This document shows positions 44,501-52,973 of a DNA stretch of 64,000 nucleotides, piece by piece; position 1 is the stretch's first letter; each line of letters opens with the position of its first letter. The translations under genes and the position numbers were made by a program. The notes under the pieces are model-generated. The model was not told the DNA's origin, did no database searches, and was given only the letters and a program-made list of their open reading frames with translations. The stretch spans positions 1,550,001-1,614,000 of the forward strand of contig CAWAMN010000002.1 of the NCBI GenBank assembly GCA_963783235.1, in the 5' to 3' direction. This DNA is from Thiohalomonas sp963783235. Its GTDB lineage: Bacteria > Pseudomonadota > Gammaproteobacteria > Thiohalomonadales > Thiohalomonadaceae.

Positions 44501-46125
44501 TGGCCAGCTCCCCGGTCACAAGGTCAACGAGCTGATCGCCCGGCTGCGCTACTCCAACCCGGGCGTGGCGCTGATCTCGCCGCCGCCGCACCACGATATC
44601 TACTCCATCGAGGACCTGGCGCAGCTGATCTTCGACCTCAAGCAGATTAACCCGGATGCCCTGGTCTCGGTGAAGCTGGTGGCGGAGGCCGGCGTCGGTA
44701 CCATCGCCGCCGGCGTCGCCAAGGCCTATGCCGACCTCATTACCATCTCCGGCTACGACGGTGGCACCGGCGCCAGCCCGCTCACCTCGGTCAAGTACGC
44801 CGGCTCCCCCTGGGAGCTGGGCCTGTCGGAGACCCACCAGATCCTGCGCGCCAACAACCTGCGCGACAAGGTCAGGGTGCAGACCGACGGCGGCCTGAAG
44901 ACCGGCCTCGACGTCATCAAGGCGGCCATTCTCGGCGCCGAGTCGTTCGGCTTCGGCACCGGCCCGATGGTGGCGATGGGCTGCAAATACCTGCGCATCT
45001 GTCACCTGAACAACTGCGCGACCGGCATCGCCACGCAGGACACCACCCTGCGTAGCGATCACTACGTCGGTGAAGTGGAGATGGTCACCAACTACTTCGG
45101 TTTCATCGCCGAAGAGGTGCGCCAGCTGCTGGCGCAGCTGGGTTGTCGCTCGCTGACCGATCTGATTGGCCGTACCGATCTGCTGGAGATACTCGAGGGC
45201 AAGACGCCCAAGCAACAGCGCCTCGATCTCTCGCCGGTGATCTCCGACGGCGGCGTTTCCGCCGACAAGCCGCGTTACTGCCTGGCGCCCAAGAATGAGC
45301 CCTTTGACCGTGCCGAGTTGGCCGAACAGATGGTCAAGGACGCGCTGCCCGCCATCGAGGGCAAGACGGGCGGCGAGTTCCATTACGCCGTCAAGAACGT
45401 CAACCGCTCCATCGGCGCCCGCCTCTCCGGTGAGATCGCCAAGCGCCACGGCAATCAGGGCATGACGGAAAATCCCGTCGTTCTGCGTCTGAACGGGACC
45501 GCCGGCCAGTCCTTCGGCGTCTGGAACGCCGGTGGCCTGCACATGCATCTGGAAGGTGACGCCAACGACTACGTGGGTAAGGGTATGACCGGCGGCAAGC
45601 TGGTGATCTATCCGCCCGCGGGCAGCTCCTTCAAGACCAACGACACCACCATCATCGGCAACACGTGCCTGTATGGGGCTACCGGCGGCAAGCTGTTGGC
45701 CGCGGGTCTGGCCGGCGAGCGCTTCGGTGTTCGCAACTCCGGTGCCCATACGGTCGTCGAAGGAATAGGCGATCACGGTTGCGAATACATGACCGGCGGT
45801 GTCGTCACCGTTCTCGGCTCCACCGGCGTCAACTTCGGTGCCGGCATGACCGGCGGTTTCGCCTTCGTGCTCGACAGGGATAACAGCTTCGTGGACCGCT
45901 ATAACCACGAACTGATCGACATCCACCGCATCGGCGGCGAAGAGATGGAGGGCCCGCGGGAATTCCTCCAGGCCCAGATCGAGGAGTTCGTCGCCGAGAC
46001 CGGCAGCGCCTGGGGCCAGGGAGATCCTGGAGAACTTCTCCGATTTCGCCGAGAAGTTCTGGCTGGTCAAACCGAAGGCGGCCGAGATCGAAACCCTGCT
46101 CGACACCCTTGAGCGGGCGGCTTAG
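41589..46125 (+). CDS. gltB: Glutamate synthase large subunit (3'-terminal frameshift)
   Basis: Transfers the amide of glutamine to 2-oxoglutarate. The glutaminase domain starts with Cys30 in RDNCGFGL, after a removable N-terminal peptide. The central and FMN domains follow (VAEAGVGTIAAGVAKAYADL, ISGYDGGTGASPLTSVKYAG), then the 3Fe-4S cysteines in CKYLRICHLNNCATG, and the beta-helical gxGxG domain (GMTGGKLVIYPPAGSSF). In the given frame the stop is at 46112 after an unusual tail. One base too many in the GGG at 46019-46021 explains it: the other frame reads EILENFSDFAEKFWLVKPKA and ends at 46125, the usual GltB C-terminus. Either a sequencing error or a mutation affecting only the last 30 residues. 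Confidence 0.96.
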
Positions 46126-46133
46126 GTCGAGGT

Positions 46134-46279
46134 AAACCACGGGGGGCACGGGGAGCACGGGGACTTATAAAGGGTTCTCGGCTTCCGGTGCCCCCTGGAA
46201 GGATTGAATAACGTTCAAGGTCGCCATCGAGAACACGGCATTTGTTTTTCCCTGTGTTCCCCGTGACCCCCGTGGTTAA
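46134..46279. repeat. CACGGGG-rich palindromic element, copy 1
   Basis: AACCACGGGGGGCACGGGG at the left end pairs with CCCCGTGACCCCCGTGGTT at the right end. Between are further CACGGGG/CCCCGTG units and about 80 unique bases. It lies between gltB and gltD. A related copy lies after gltD at 47711-47889. Confidence 0.75.
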
Positions 46280-46300
46280 AAAATGTTTCGAGATTGAACG

Positions 46301-47707
46301 ATGGGCAATAATTTTCAGTTCATTCAGGTTCCGCGTACCGACCCGGAGAAGAAGTCCGCGGAGGTGCGCATCAAGGAATACCGGGAGATCTATGGGCAGT
46401 TCGATGAGGCCTCGTCGGCCCAGCAGTCGGACCGTTGCCTGTCGTGCGGCAATCCGTACTGCTCCTGGAAATGCCCGGTGCACAACTACATTCCCAACTG
46501 GCTGAAGCTGGTGGAGGAGGGCAACCTGACCCAGGCGGCGGAGTTGTCCCACCAGACCAACACCCTGCCGGAGGTATGCGGTCGCGTCTGCCCGCAGGAT
46601 CGCCTCTGTGAAGGGGCCTGCACCCTGAATGACGGTTTCGGTGCGGTGACCATCGGCGCCGTGGAGCGCTACATCACCGATACCGCCTTCTCCATGGGCT
46701 GGCGCCCGGACCTCTCCGAGGTCAAGCCCACCGGCAAGACGGTGGCGGTGATCGGCGCCGGTCCGGCCGGGCTTGGCTGCGCGGACGTGCTGGTGCGCAA
46801 CGGCGTCAAGCCGGTGGTATTCGACCGCAACCCGGAAATCGGTGGCCTGCTCACCTTCGGCATTCCCGAGTTCAAGCTCGAGAAGAGCATCATGACCCGT
46901 CGTCGCGAGGTCTTCGAGGGTATGGGCGTGGAGTTCCGGCTTAATATTGAAATCGGTAAGGATATTCCCTTCCAGGAACTGGTGGATGAGTACGACGCCG
47001 TATTCCTGGGCATGGGTACCTATACCTACATGAAGGGCGGTTTCCCCGGTGAAGATCTGCCCGGTGTCCATGAGGCCCTGCCGTTTCTCGTCTCCAACGT
47101 GAAGAACTGCCTCGACCTGCTCGGTGAGGATGAGGCATTCGTCTCCATGAAGGACCAGCGCGTCGTGGTCCTGGGCGGCGGCGATACCGCCATGGACTGT
47201 AACCGCACCTCCATCCGTCAGGGCGCCAGGAGCGTCACCTGTGCCTACCGCCGCGATGAGGCCAACATGCCGGGCTCCAAGCGCGAGGTGGCCAACGCCA
47301 AGGAAGAGGGTGTGAAGTTCCAGTTCAACCGCCAGCCGATAGAAATCGTGGGTGACGGCAAGGTGGAGGGCATCAAGGTGGTCACCACCCAGCTGGGCGC
47401 CCCGGATGAACGCGGGCGTCGCCGGCCGGAACCGGTGGCCGGTTCCGAAGAGGTGATCCCCGCCGATCGCGTGATCATCGCTTTCGGCTTCCGCCCGAGT
47501 CCTGCGCCGTGGTTCGAGGATGCCGACATTGAGGTGGATGAGCGCGGCCGGGTCAAAGCCGCCGAGAACCAGAACTTCAAAAAGCAGACCAGCAACGAAA
47601 AGATCTTCGCCGGCGGCGACATGGTCCGCGGCTCCGATCTGGTAGTCACCGCCATCTGGGAAGGCCGCAAGGCCGCCGAAGGCATCCTGGATTATTTGGA
47701 AGTTTGA
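46301..47707 (+). CDS. gltD: Glutamate synthase small subunit
   Basis: The 468-residue NADPH-oxidising subunit. N-terminal 4Fe-4S cysteines lie in CLSCGNPYCSWKCPVHNYIP and CGRVCPQDRLCEGAC. FAD binding is by VAVIGAGPAGLGCADVLVRN and NADPH binding by VVVLGGGDTAMDCNRTSIRQ. The second FAD motif is IFAGGDMVRGSDLVVTAIWE. It makes the GOGAT complex with GltB. Both sides are bordered by CACGGGG palindromes. Confidence 0.97.
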   Translation: MGNNFQFIQVPRTDPEKKSAEVRIKEYREIYGQFDEASSAQQSDRCLSCGNPYCSWKCPVHNYIPNWLKLVEEGNLTQAAELSHQTNTLPEVCGRVCPQDRLCEGACTLNDGFGAVTIGAVERYITDTAFSMGWRPDLSEVKPTGKTVAVIGAGPAGLGCADVLVRNGVKPVVFDRNPEIGGLLTFGIPEFKLEKSIMTRRREVFEGMGVEFRLNIEIGKDIPFQELVDEYDAVFLGMGTYTYMKGGFPGEDLPGVHEALPFLVSNVKNCLDLLGEDEAFVSMKDQRVVVLGGGDTAMDCNRTSIRQGARSVTCAYRRDEANMPGSKREVANAKEEGVKFQFNRQPIEIVGDGKVEGIKVVTTQLGAPDERGRRRPEPVAGSEEVIPADRVIIAFGFRPSPAPWFEDADIEVDERGRVKAAENQNFKKQTSNEKIFAGGDMVRGSDLVVTAIWEGRKAAEGILDYLEV

Positions 47708-47710
47708 TTA

Positions 47711-47889
47711 TTAACCACGGGGGACACGGGGATCACGGGGGTTTTTGATTGTTGAGGTCCCCAGTTGCCACCCGTGGTTAGGTCTTAGCCATTTGGCTTT
47801 GGAAATTCGATTTGTCGCGGAGGAAACCGGGGCCAAGGGAAAGTTTTCAAATTTCCCTTCCCCGTGCTCCCCGTGCACCCCGTGGTTAA
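47711..47889. repeat. CACGGGG-rich palindromic element, copy 2
   Basis: TTAACCACGGGGGACACGGG at the left pairs with CCCCGTGCACCCCGTGGTTAA at its right (last ten bases 47880-47889). Same architecture as 46134-46279, with a different centre. It ends six bases before the hemE start codon and so forms the hemE leader. Confidence 0.75.
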
Positions 47890-47895
47890 CTCTTT

Positions 47896-48963
47896 ATGTC
47901 CGAATTGAAGAACGATCGTTTCCTTCGTGCGCTGGCGCGTAAGCCGGTGGATGTGACGCCGGTGTGGATGATGCGCCAGGCGGGGCGGTATCTGCCGGAG
48001 TATCGGGCGACGCGGGAGGAGGCGGGGAGTTTCCTGGATCTCTGCATGAATCCGGAGCTGGCCTGCGAAGTCACGCTCCAGCCGCTGGAGCGCTTCCCGC
48101 TGGATGCGGCGATCCTGTTCTCGGATATCCTCACCATTCCGGACGCCATGGGCCTCGGCCTCTATTTCGAGACCGGCGAGGGACCCAAGTTCGAGCGCCC
48201 GGTGCGCACCGAGGCAGACGTCAAAAAGCTGCCCGTGCCTGACCCCGAGGACTCCCTGCGCTACGTTATGGACGCGGTGCGGGTGATTCGCCGGGAGCTG
48301 GATGGCCGGGTGCCGCTGATTGGTTTCTCCGGCAGTCCCTGGACCCTGGCCACCTACATGATTGAGGGCGGCTCCACCAAGGATTACGCCCGCATCAAGG
48401 GCATGATGTACGACCGTCCCGACCTGATGCATCGGCTGCTGGAGAAAACCGCCGAGTCGGTCACCAGCTACCTGAACGCTCAGATCGCCGCCGGTGCCCA
48501 GGCGGTGCAGATCTTCGACACCTGGGGCGGTGTGCTTACCCCGCGTGACTACCAGGAGTTCTCGCTGCGCTACATGAAGCGCATCGTCGAAGGTCTCACC
48601 CAGGAGTCCGAGGGGCGGAAGGTGCCGGTCATCCTCTTCACCAAAGGTGGCGGGCAGTGGATCGAGGACATCGCCGCGACCGGTTGCGACGCGGTCGGCC
48701 TCGATTGGACCATCGATCTCGGCGAGGCCCGCCGCCGGGTCGGCGACCAGGTGGCGCTGCAGGGCAATATGGACCCTTCAGTCCTCTACGCGTCGCCGGA
48801 GCGCATCCGAAAAGAGGTGGAGGTCATCCTGGAGAGTTTCGGCCCGGGAGAAGGGCACGTATTCAACCTCGGCCACGGCATCCACCAGCATGTCGAGCCG
48901 GAGCGAGCCGCCGTCTTTGTCGATGCCGTGCACGAACTGTCCGCCAAATACCACCAGGATTAA
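47896..48963 (+). CDS. hemE: Uroporphyrinogen decarboxylase
   Basis: Removes four carboxyl groups from uroporphyrinogen III in haem synthesis. The family signatures are PVWMMRQAGRYLPEYRATRE and GFSGSPWTLATYMIEGGSTK; catalytic Asp is in FSDILTIPDAMG. The 355-residue length is normal. The start ATG 47896 sits just after the palindromic element, and no Shine-Dalgarno is obvious. The position after gltD is conserved in relatives. Confidence 0.97.
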   Translation: MSELKNDRFLRALARKPVDVTPVWMMRQAGRYLPEYRATREEAGSFLDLCMNPELACEVTLQPLERFPLDAAILFSDILTIPDAMGLGLYFETGEGPKFERPVRTEADVKKLPVPDPEDSLRYVMDAVRVIRRELDGRVPLIGFSGSPWTLATYMIEGGSTKDYARIKGMMYDRPDLMHRLLEKTAESVTSYLNAQIAAGAQAVQIFDTWGGVLTPRDYQEFSLRYMKRIVEGLTQESEGRKVPVILFTKGGGQWIEDIAATGCDAVGLDWTIDLGEARRRVGDQVALQGNMDPSVLYASPERIRKEVEVILESFGPGEGHVFNLGHGIHQHVEPERAAVFVDAVHELSAKYHQD

Positions 48964-49007
48964 CGATTGCACCTCTCCCCTCGTGGTTGTTGGGAGTCAG
49001 CAGGAGC

Positions 49008-49043
49008 AAAGCCCGGCCCGCAAAAGCGGCGTCGGGCTTTTTT
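49008..49043 (+). terminator. hemE terminator
   Basis: AAAGCCCG pairs with CGGGCTTT and is followed by TTT, with an inner CCCGC/GCGGC hairpin. It begins 45 bp after the hemE stop. Confidence 0.8.
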
Positions 49044-49113
49044 ACGCCGGGGTCGGGCGAAGAAGCCCGGAACGTCTACCGTTACCCGTACAGGCAGCGG
49101 CGGGAACGGTACG

Positions 49114-49466
49114 GTGCAGCGTCGAACCGCAAAGGCGGTCGTAAAAGCCACTTTGCTGGCGCTCCTGGCGTGGAGCGCGAACACTCCAGCGCAAAGGGTT
49201 GAGGGGCTGATTCTCACTGGGCAACCGGTTCCCGCTGTCCCGTTGCAATGACCCTGAAATCGGAAGACGGGGACAGGAGTGCACCGGTCTACACCACCCG
49301 GTGGGGGCGCTATTTCTTCGACAGTGTCGAGCCGGGGGACTATATCCTGGAAATCTGGCCCAGGGGCTACAAGCACGGTCTGCCGGTCAGCCGGGAGGTT
49401 ACGGTTCCCGATCGCGAACGGGTCGAACTTCAGACGATCATCGTGGATCGCGAATTCTCCCCCTGA
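49114..49466 (+). pseudogene. Exported carboxypeptidase-regulatory-like protein, frameshifted
   Basis: The first part, from GTG 49114, encodes a signal peptide (VVKATLLALLAWSANTPAQR) and the strand RVEGLILTGQPVPAVP. The frame then stops. The neighbouring frame continues VAMTLKSEDGDRSAPVYTTR and WGRYFFDSVEPGDYILEIWP to 49466. Joined, it is a beta-sandwich of the carboxypeptidase regulatory-like/transthyretin type (GRYFF...PGDY). One missing G near 49242 (CCCGTT for CCCGGTT) explains the break. Without a catalytic domain, it would be a small periplasmic binding or structural protein. Confidence 0.6.
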
Positions 49467-49506
49467 ACGAGCCCCGGCCCGGACGGGCCGGAGTTCGTGT
49501 GCAGGT

Positions 49507-50100
49507 TCACGCAGGCTGTGCTGCGTTCGCAGCGCTTTTCCCATCGCGACGGCGCAACAGGCCGAGACCGGCGAAGCCGGCAACAAGCAGGGCCAGGCTG
49601 CCCGGTTCCGAAACGGACACGCTGTCCCCGTTGTTCCACAGGGAGTATTCAATCGTTGGCGTTGCAAACAGTGTGGACATGGTGGAGGTGCCACCGTTCA
49701 GTTTTTGGTAGACCAGATTGCCTCCCGTCCACTCTGTCCACAGTGAGTTATACAGGCGGTCGCCATCCTTGATGGTGATTGGATAACTGAGCGAATCGAA
49801 TTCGCTCGCACCGCTGTTCACCGGCGTGGAGCCGTTGTAGTACGCCACGATGTTATCGCCACCGGAGCTGAAACCGCCGGTGATGTCGCTCGCGCTGCCG
49901 ATGGTGACATCGGATTGAATCGAGGCATTCCGGGCGTCGAAGCCCCAGAGGCCCAGGTAGTTCCCATTGCTCAAGTGATACACCTGCTGCTCGCCGCCGC
50001 CTTCGACCTGCAGATCGATGATCGCTGCGGCATTTGCGCCCGAGGCCAGCGACAGACCGAGCGCGGCGCCGGCCAGATGCCAAATTCCTTTTGCCTTCAT
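49507..50100 (-). CDS. PEP-CTERM sorted exoprotein
   Basis: A 197-residue secreted protein. A signal peptide (AGAALGLSLASGANA) leads into a Gly/Ser/Asn-rich beta-type region. The C-terminus ends SEPGSLALLVAGFAGLGLLR followed by RRD: the PEP-type motif, a membrane helix and an Arg cluster, which is the sorting signal recognised by exosortase. Only the residues around EPG are divergent from VPEP. Such proteins are usually surface or extracellular-matrix parts. No exosortase gene is in the window. Confidence 0.85.
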   Translation of the reverse strand: MKAKGIWHLAGAALGLSLASGANAAAIIDLQVEGGGEQQVYHLSNGNYLGLWGFDARNASIQSDVTIGSASDITGGFSSGGDNIVAYYNGSTPVNSGASEFDSLSYPITIKDGDRLYNSLWTEWTGGNLVYQKLNGGTSTMSTLFATPTIEYSLWNNGDSVSVSEPGSLALLVAGFAGLGLLRRRDGKSAANAAQPA

Positions 50101-50249
50101 ACCGTTTCTCCCTGATAGAGCATAGTTACAGCCGCCGTTGCGACTAACGGAAGTCTATAAAACGGATAGGCATCTCGATATACGGTGAATCCCTACTCCC
50201 GGCGACGGGGAAGCTGTAGATCCCGATTGCGCGTCGGCAAAGATGGTTT

Positions 50250-51011
50250 TTATCCTTTGTCGGCCGGCGCCGCCCCGGGGCAGAGACAGAAGCGTGTGAT
50301 CGCAACTAACAGTGCGAAATAGAGCAGCGTGGCAGCGGCTAAAAGAGTCGCGATTCCGCCGAACAGGTCGGGTGCCTTCATGAGGGTGGTCATCAGTGAT
50401 TCCTGATAGGTGAAGTACCACTGCTCCCCCGGAGGAAAAACCCAGCGGTGGGCGGCGTAAAAGACCTTTGTGGGCCCGACCGCCATCACCGCCAGGGTCA
50501 TAACGGCGGTACCTGTCGCGGTCCCCAGGAGGATGCGGGGCAGCGACGGGGGCGGGATGCCCAAGCGGTGCAACGCAATCGCGCTGATGACGAAAGCACC
50601 TGCCGCCCAATAAAAGGCGCCGTACATGAGATCGATCAGACGGGCCACGGATTGAAGGTGGCGCTTCTCCGGTGCCCGTAGAAAGGGCAGAGCCTCGCCC
50701 CGATTTCCGTGGTAGCGGATCGCATCCAAACCCTCGCCGTTTTTGTGCACTGCCGTTGCGATCGCGCTGAAGATGGCCAGTCGTTCCTGGCGGGTGGTCG
50801 TTTCAAAACCGTGGCGGTACCGGTTCCGTGGCCCCCACTGTTCGATGTGCCGGTCGATGGACAGCGTCCCATACCACCAGGGGTAACCGAAATCGACGAT
50901 GCGCAGACTGCTCCAGGCCAGCAGGCCTGCCGTCACCAGCAAAGAGAGGGTAAAGAGGGTCTGTAGCGCTGCGCCCGACCAGCGTCGGGCGGTACCGTTT
51001 GCGAAGCCCAT
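50250..51011 (-). CDS. Integral membrane protein, DUF1461-like
   Basis: A 253-residue protein with four to five hydrophobic helices (LQTLFTLSLLVTAGLLAW, LIDLMYGAFYWAAGAFVI, ILLGTATGTAVMTLAVMAVG, GGIATLLAAATLLYFALLVA). The loop FLRAPEKRHLQSVARLIDLM and the aromatic FGYPWWYGTLSID at the N-terminus recall the DUF1461/TIGR01906 family, of unknown function. I am unsure of that match. It shares its strand with the hydrolase and TauE genes upstream. Confidence 0.6.
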   Translation of the reverse strand: MGFANGTARRWSGAALQTLFTLSLLVTAGLLAWSSLRIVDFGYPWWYGTLSIDRHIEQWGPRNRYRHGFETTTRQERLAIFSAIATAVHKNGEGLDAIRYHGNRGEALPFLRAPEKRHLQSVARLIDLMYGAFYWAAGAFVISAIALHRLGIPPPSLPRILLGTATGTAVMTLAVMAVGPTKVFYAAHRWVFPPGEQWYFTYQESLMTTLMKAPDLFGGIATLLAAATLLYFALLVAITRFCLCPGAAPADKG

Positions 51012-51087
51012 TCCGGAAGAGCCTTGTCTGTTGCGGGGGTTATCCTATACCGATGGACCGTCAAAAACATCCATCGGCTTCACCCCA

Positions 51088-51714
51088 CTAGCTGTCTGCC
51101 CCCAGCAAGGCCTTGAGGAGCCATCGTCTGACCTCTTCGTGTACCTCATCGGCGACTTCGTCCAGTGTGTGCCCGCCTCCCGGATAGACGTGCATCGCCT
51201 TCGGTTCCCGGGCACTTCGGAAGACCACGGCCGAAGCGTAACTGGAGAGAATCGTGTCGGTATCGCCGTGTAAAAGGAGCAGTGAGCAATCCGGTCCCAG
51301 GCGGTCGACGACCGCTTGCGCGCCATGGCTCTGAGTGGCCAGGGTGACGACGGTTCTTATGGCTTGCGGCGATTCGGCAGCCGCCCGGATGACCACCGCA
51401 CCGCCAAGGGAGTGTCCCACCAGGGCCAGGCGATCGAATCCCTCGTGGGCGAGGTAGCTTACCCCCGCGAGCACATCCTCAACGCCCATATCCATGTCGC
51501 GGGGGTTGCGGAACTTGAGTCGAAGCGAAGCGATCCCGTGAGCCGTCAGTTCGCCAGCCAGGGTGGGGTAAAGGTTGTCCGCGGGGGTATCCCAACCTCC
51601 TCCGACCCCACCGACCCAAATCACCGCCGCGTGAGCTTCAGGGGCTTCGTAAAATCGCCCCTCGATGAGACCGTCATCCAGCAATTCGAGATCAACGCGT
51701 CGATAATCGGCCAT
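51088..51714 (-). CDS. Alpha/beta hydrolase
   Basis: A 208-residue cytosolic hydrolase. The nucleophile elbow is GHSLGG, the acid lies in LLLLHGDTDTI and the histidine in YPGGGHTL. The N-terminal oxyanion region is VIWVGGVGGGWD. The fold is close to dienelactone hydrolases but the substrate is unknown. ATG 51714 is used; the upstream open frame overlaps tauE in antisense-like fashion and lacks homologous sequence. Confidence 0.85.
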   Translation of the reverse strand: MADYRRVDLELLDDGLIEGRFYEAPEAHAAVIWVGGVGGGWDTPADNLYPTLAGELTAHGIASLRLKFRNPRDMDMGVEDVLAGVSYLAHEGFDRLALVGHSLGGAVVIRAAAESPQAIRTVVTLATQSHGAQAVVDRLGPDCSLLLLHGDTDTILSSYASAVVFRSAREPKAMHVYPGGGHTLDEVADEVHEEVRRWLLKALLGADS

Positions 51715-51803
51715 GGTGATCCTGTTGAGCAGTCTTGTCGGAACCTTCTCACTGAAGTTTAGCGACCGAAGGGATTGCCCGCCTGTCCCCGGAAGAACCG
51801 ATT

Positions 51804-52700
51804 TCAGAAAGAGAGCTTTACCACGGCCAAGCCGCCGAGCAGCAGCGTTAAAAGTCCTACAGCGCATCGCAGCCGCGCCTCCGACAGCCGCCGAACGGTG
51901 CCCACCGCCAGCGGGACAGAGAGGGCAGCTCCCGCCATCAGAGGCGCCGTCAAAGCCCAGTCGGGTGGCCCTTCGAAAAGCCAGTAGGCGGACAAGCCCA
52001 CGACGCAGGTGAGGCTCTCCGCCACGGAGGTAACGGCGACGGCGTGTTTTGGCGGAACCCCGGAAACCATCTGGCCGGAAGTGACCAGCGGTCCGTAACC
52101 CCCGCCGCTGAGACCCTTGTTGAAAGCGGCCACGGTTCCGAACAGCACGACACCTTTGATGCGGAAAGCGAAACGACGTTGTGCCGTGACCAGCAGTACA
52201 AGACCCATCGAACAGATGATCACAGCGATCAACAAGGTGAACCAGAATCGGGGGATATGGATGGCCACCACCACGGCTGCAACGGCCCCTACGGTGCTGA
52301 GACCGCCCAGAAGCCAGGCCGTGCTCCGTGCTCGCGAATCCCGCAGGAAGTCGATATTGCCGCCGCGGTGATGGCCGATACCTGCCAAAAGGCCGGAAAC
52401 GGCCTCGCTGAACAGTACCGCGGGCACGATTTGCAGCGGTTCATAGCCGCCGATCAGCAGAAGCGGCGTGAGGGTAGTGCCATAGCCCATGCCAAGGCTG
52501 GAGTCGAAGTACTCGCAACCGAGGGCCAGAAAAAAGATGATCCCCCCGGCCTGAACGCTCGCGGGAACCGCCTCCCAGAGATCGCTGATCACAGACAGTC
52601 CCTGAAGGGAGACGCCGACCGCCACGACCGAGACCGTGAGGGTAAAGAGCCATTGCCGAATACCCGCGTGGGTGCGGACTCGGACAGAGACCTTGTGCAT
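51804..52700 (-). CDS. TauE/SafE-family anion exporter
   Basis: A 298-residue membrane permease with about eight helices. The two family repeats are visible: GCEYFDSSLGMGYGTTLTPL with VPAVLFSEAVSGLLAG, and VAAFNKGLSGGGYGPLVTSG with VAVTSVAESLTCVVGL. Relatives export sulfite, sulfoacetate or similar anions. ATG 52700 has GGAGATGG eight bases before it. A near-perfect sigma-54 promoter lies just upstream, and a sigma-54 activator gene is divergent, so expression is probably inducible by a signal sensed by that activator. Confidence 0.9.
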   Translation of the reverse strand: MHKVSVRVRTHAGIRQWLFTLTVSVVAVGVSLQGLSVISDLWEAVPASVQAGGIIFFLALGCEYFDSSLGMGYGTTLTPLLLIGGYEPLQIVPAVLFSEAVSGLLAGIGHHRGGNIDFLRDSRARSTAWLLGGLSTVGAVAAVVVAIHIPRFWFTLLIAVIICSMGLVLLVTAQRRFAFRIKGVVLFGTVAAFNKGLSGGGYGPLVTSGQMVSGVPPKHAVAVTSVAESLTCVVGLSAYWLFEGPPDWALTAPLMAGAALSVPLAVGTVRRLSEARLRCAVGLLTLLLGGLAVVKLSF

Positions 52701-52730
52701 GATCCATCTCCGGATAGCTGACACTCTCCT

Positions 52731-52748
52731 TGCGCAATTGCCGTGCCA
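52731..52748 (-). promoter_or_regulatory. Sigma-54 (-24/-12) promoter of the TauE gene
   Basis: On the minus strand TGGCACGGCAATTGCGC matches the consensus TGGCACG-N4-TTGC with exact GG-N10-GC spacing. The start of transcription would be near 52722, leaving a 22-nt leader with a ribosome site. Confidence 0.85.
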
Positions 52749-52783
52749 CGCCGAAGCCGATCCGTAATCTCGGGGTCAAAGAT

Positions 52784-52820
52784 GCAGCGTTCCCCGCGTG
52801 GTCCTTGCATGTGACGCTGC
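52784..52820. promoter_or_regulatory. Candidate upstream activator site
   Basis: GCAGCGT (52784-52790) and ACGCTGC (52814-52820) are inverted, 60-100 bp upstream of the sigma-54 start. Enhancer sites of sigma-54 activators lie at such distances. A second inverted pair CCGAGG/CCTCGG is at 52836-52859. Binding is unproven. Confidence 0.4.
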
Positions 52821-52973
52821 CCACTGGTGAAAAGGCCGAGGTACGGGGATTTCCCTCGGGCCCTGGTGTGGACTCCTGGCCTGAACGTTACGCCGGGAAA
52901 TGATGGCGTCGTCACATATGCCGGCTTGGTCCGTCATATAGGATGGCCTCCTTCCTATTTGCTGGCTGGGGTG

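Noticed and set aside
41562..46106. 1,514-residue minus-strand frame opposite gltB
   Set aside because: Shadow frame of a GC-rich gene. It has no motifs, and gltB on the plus strand carries all catalytic features.
48964..49060. Riboswitch after hemE
   Set aside because: The GC-rich structure fits a plain terminator with T-run. No conserved riboswitch core was recognised.
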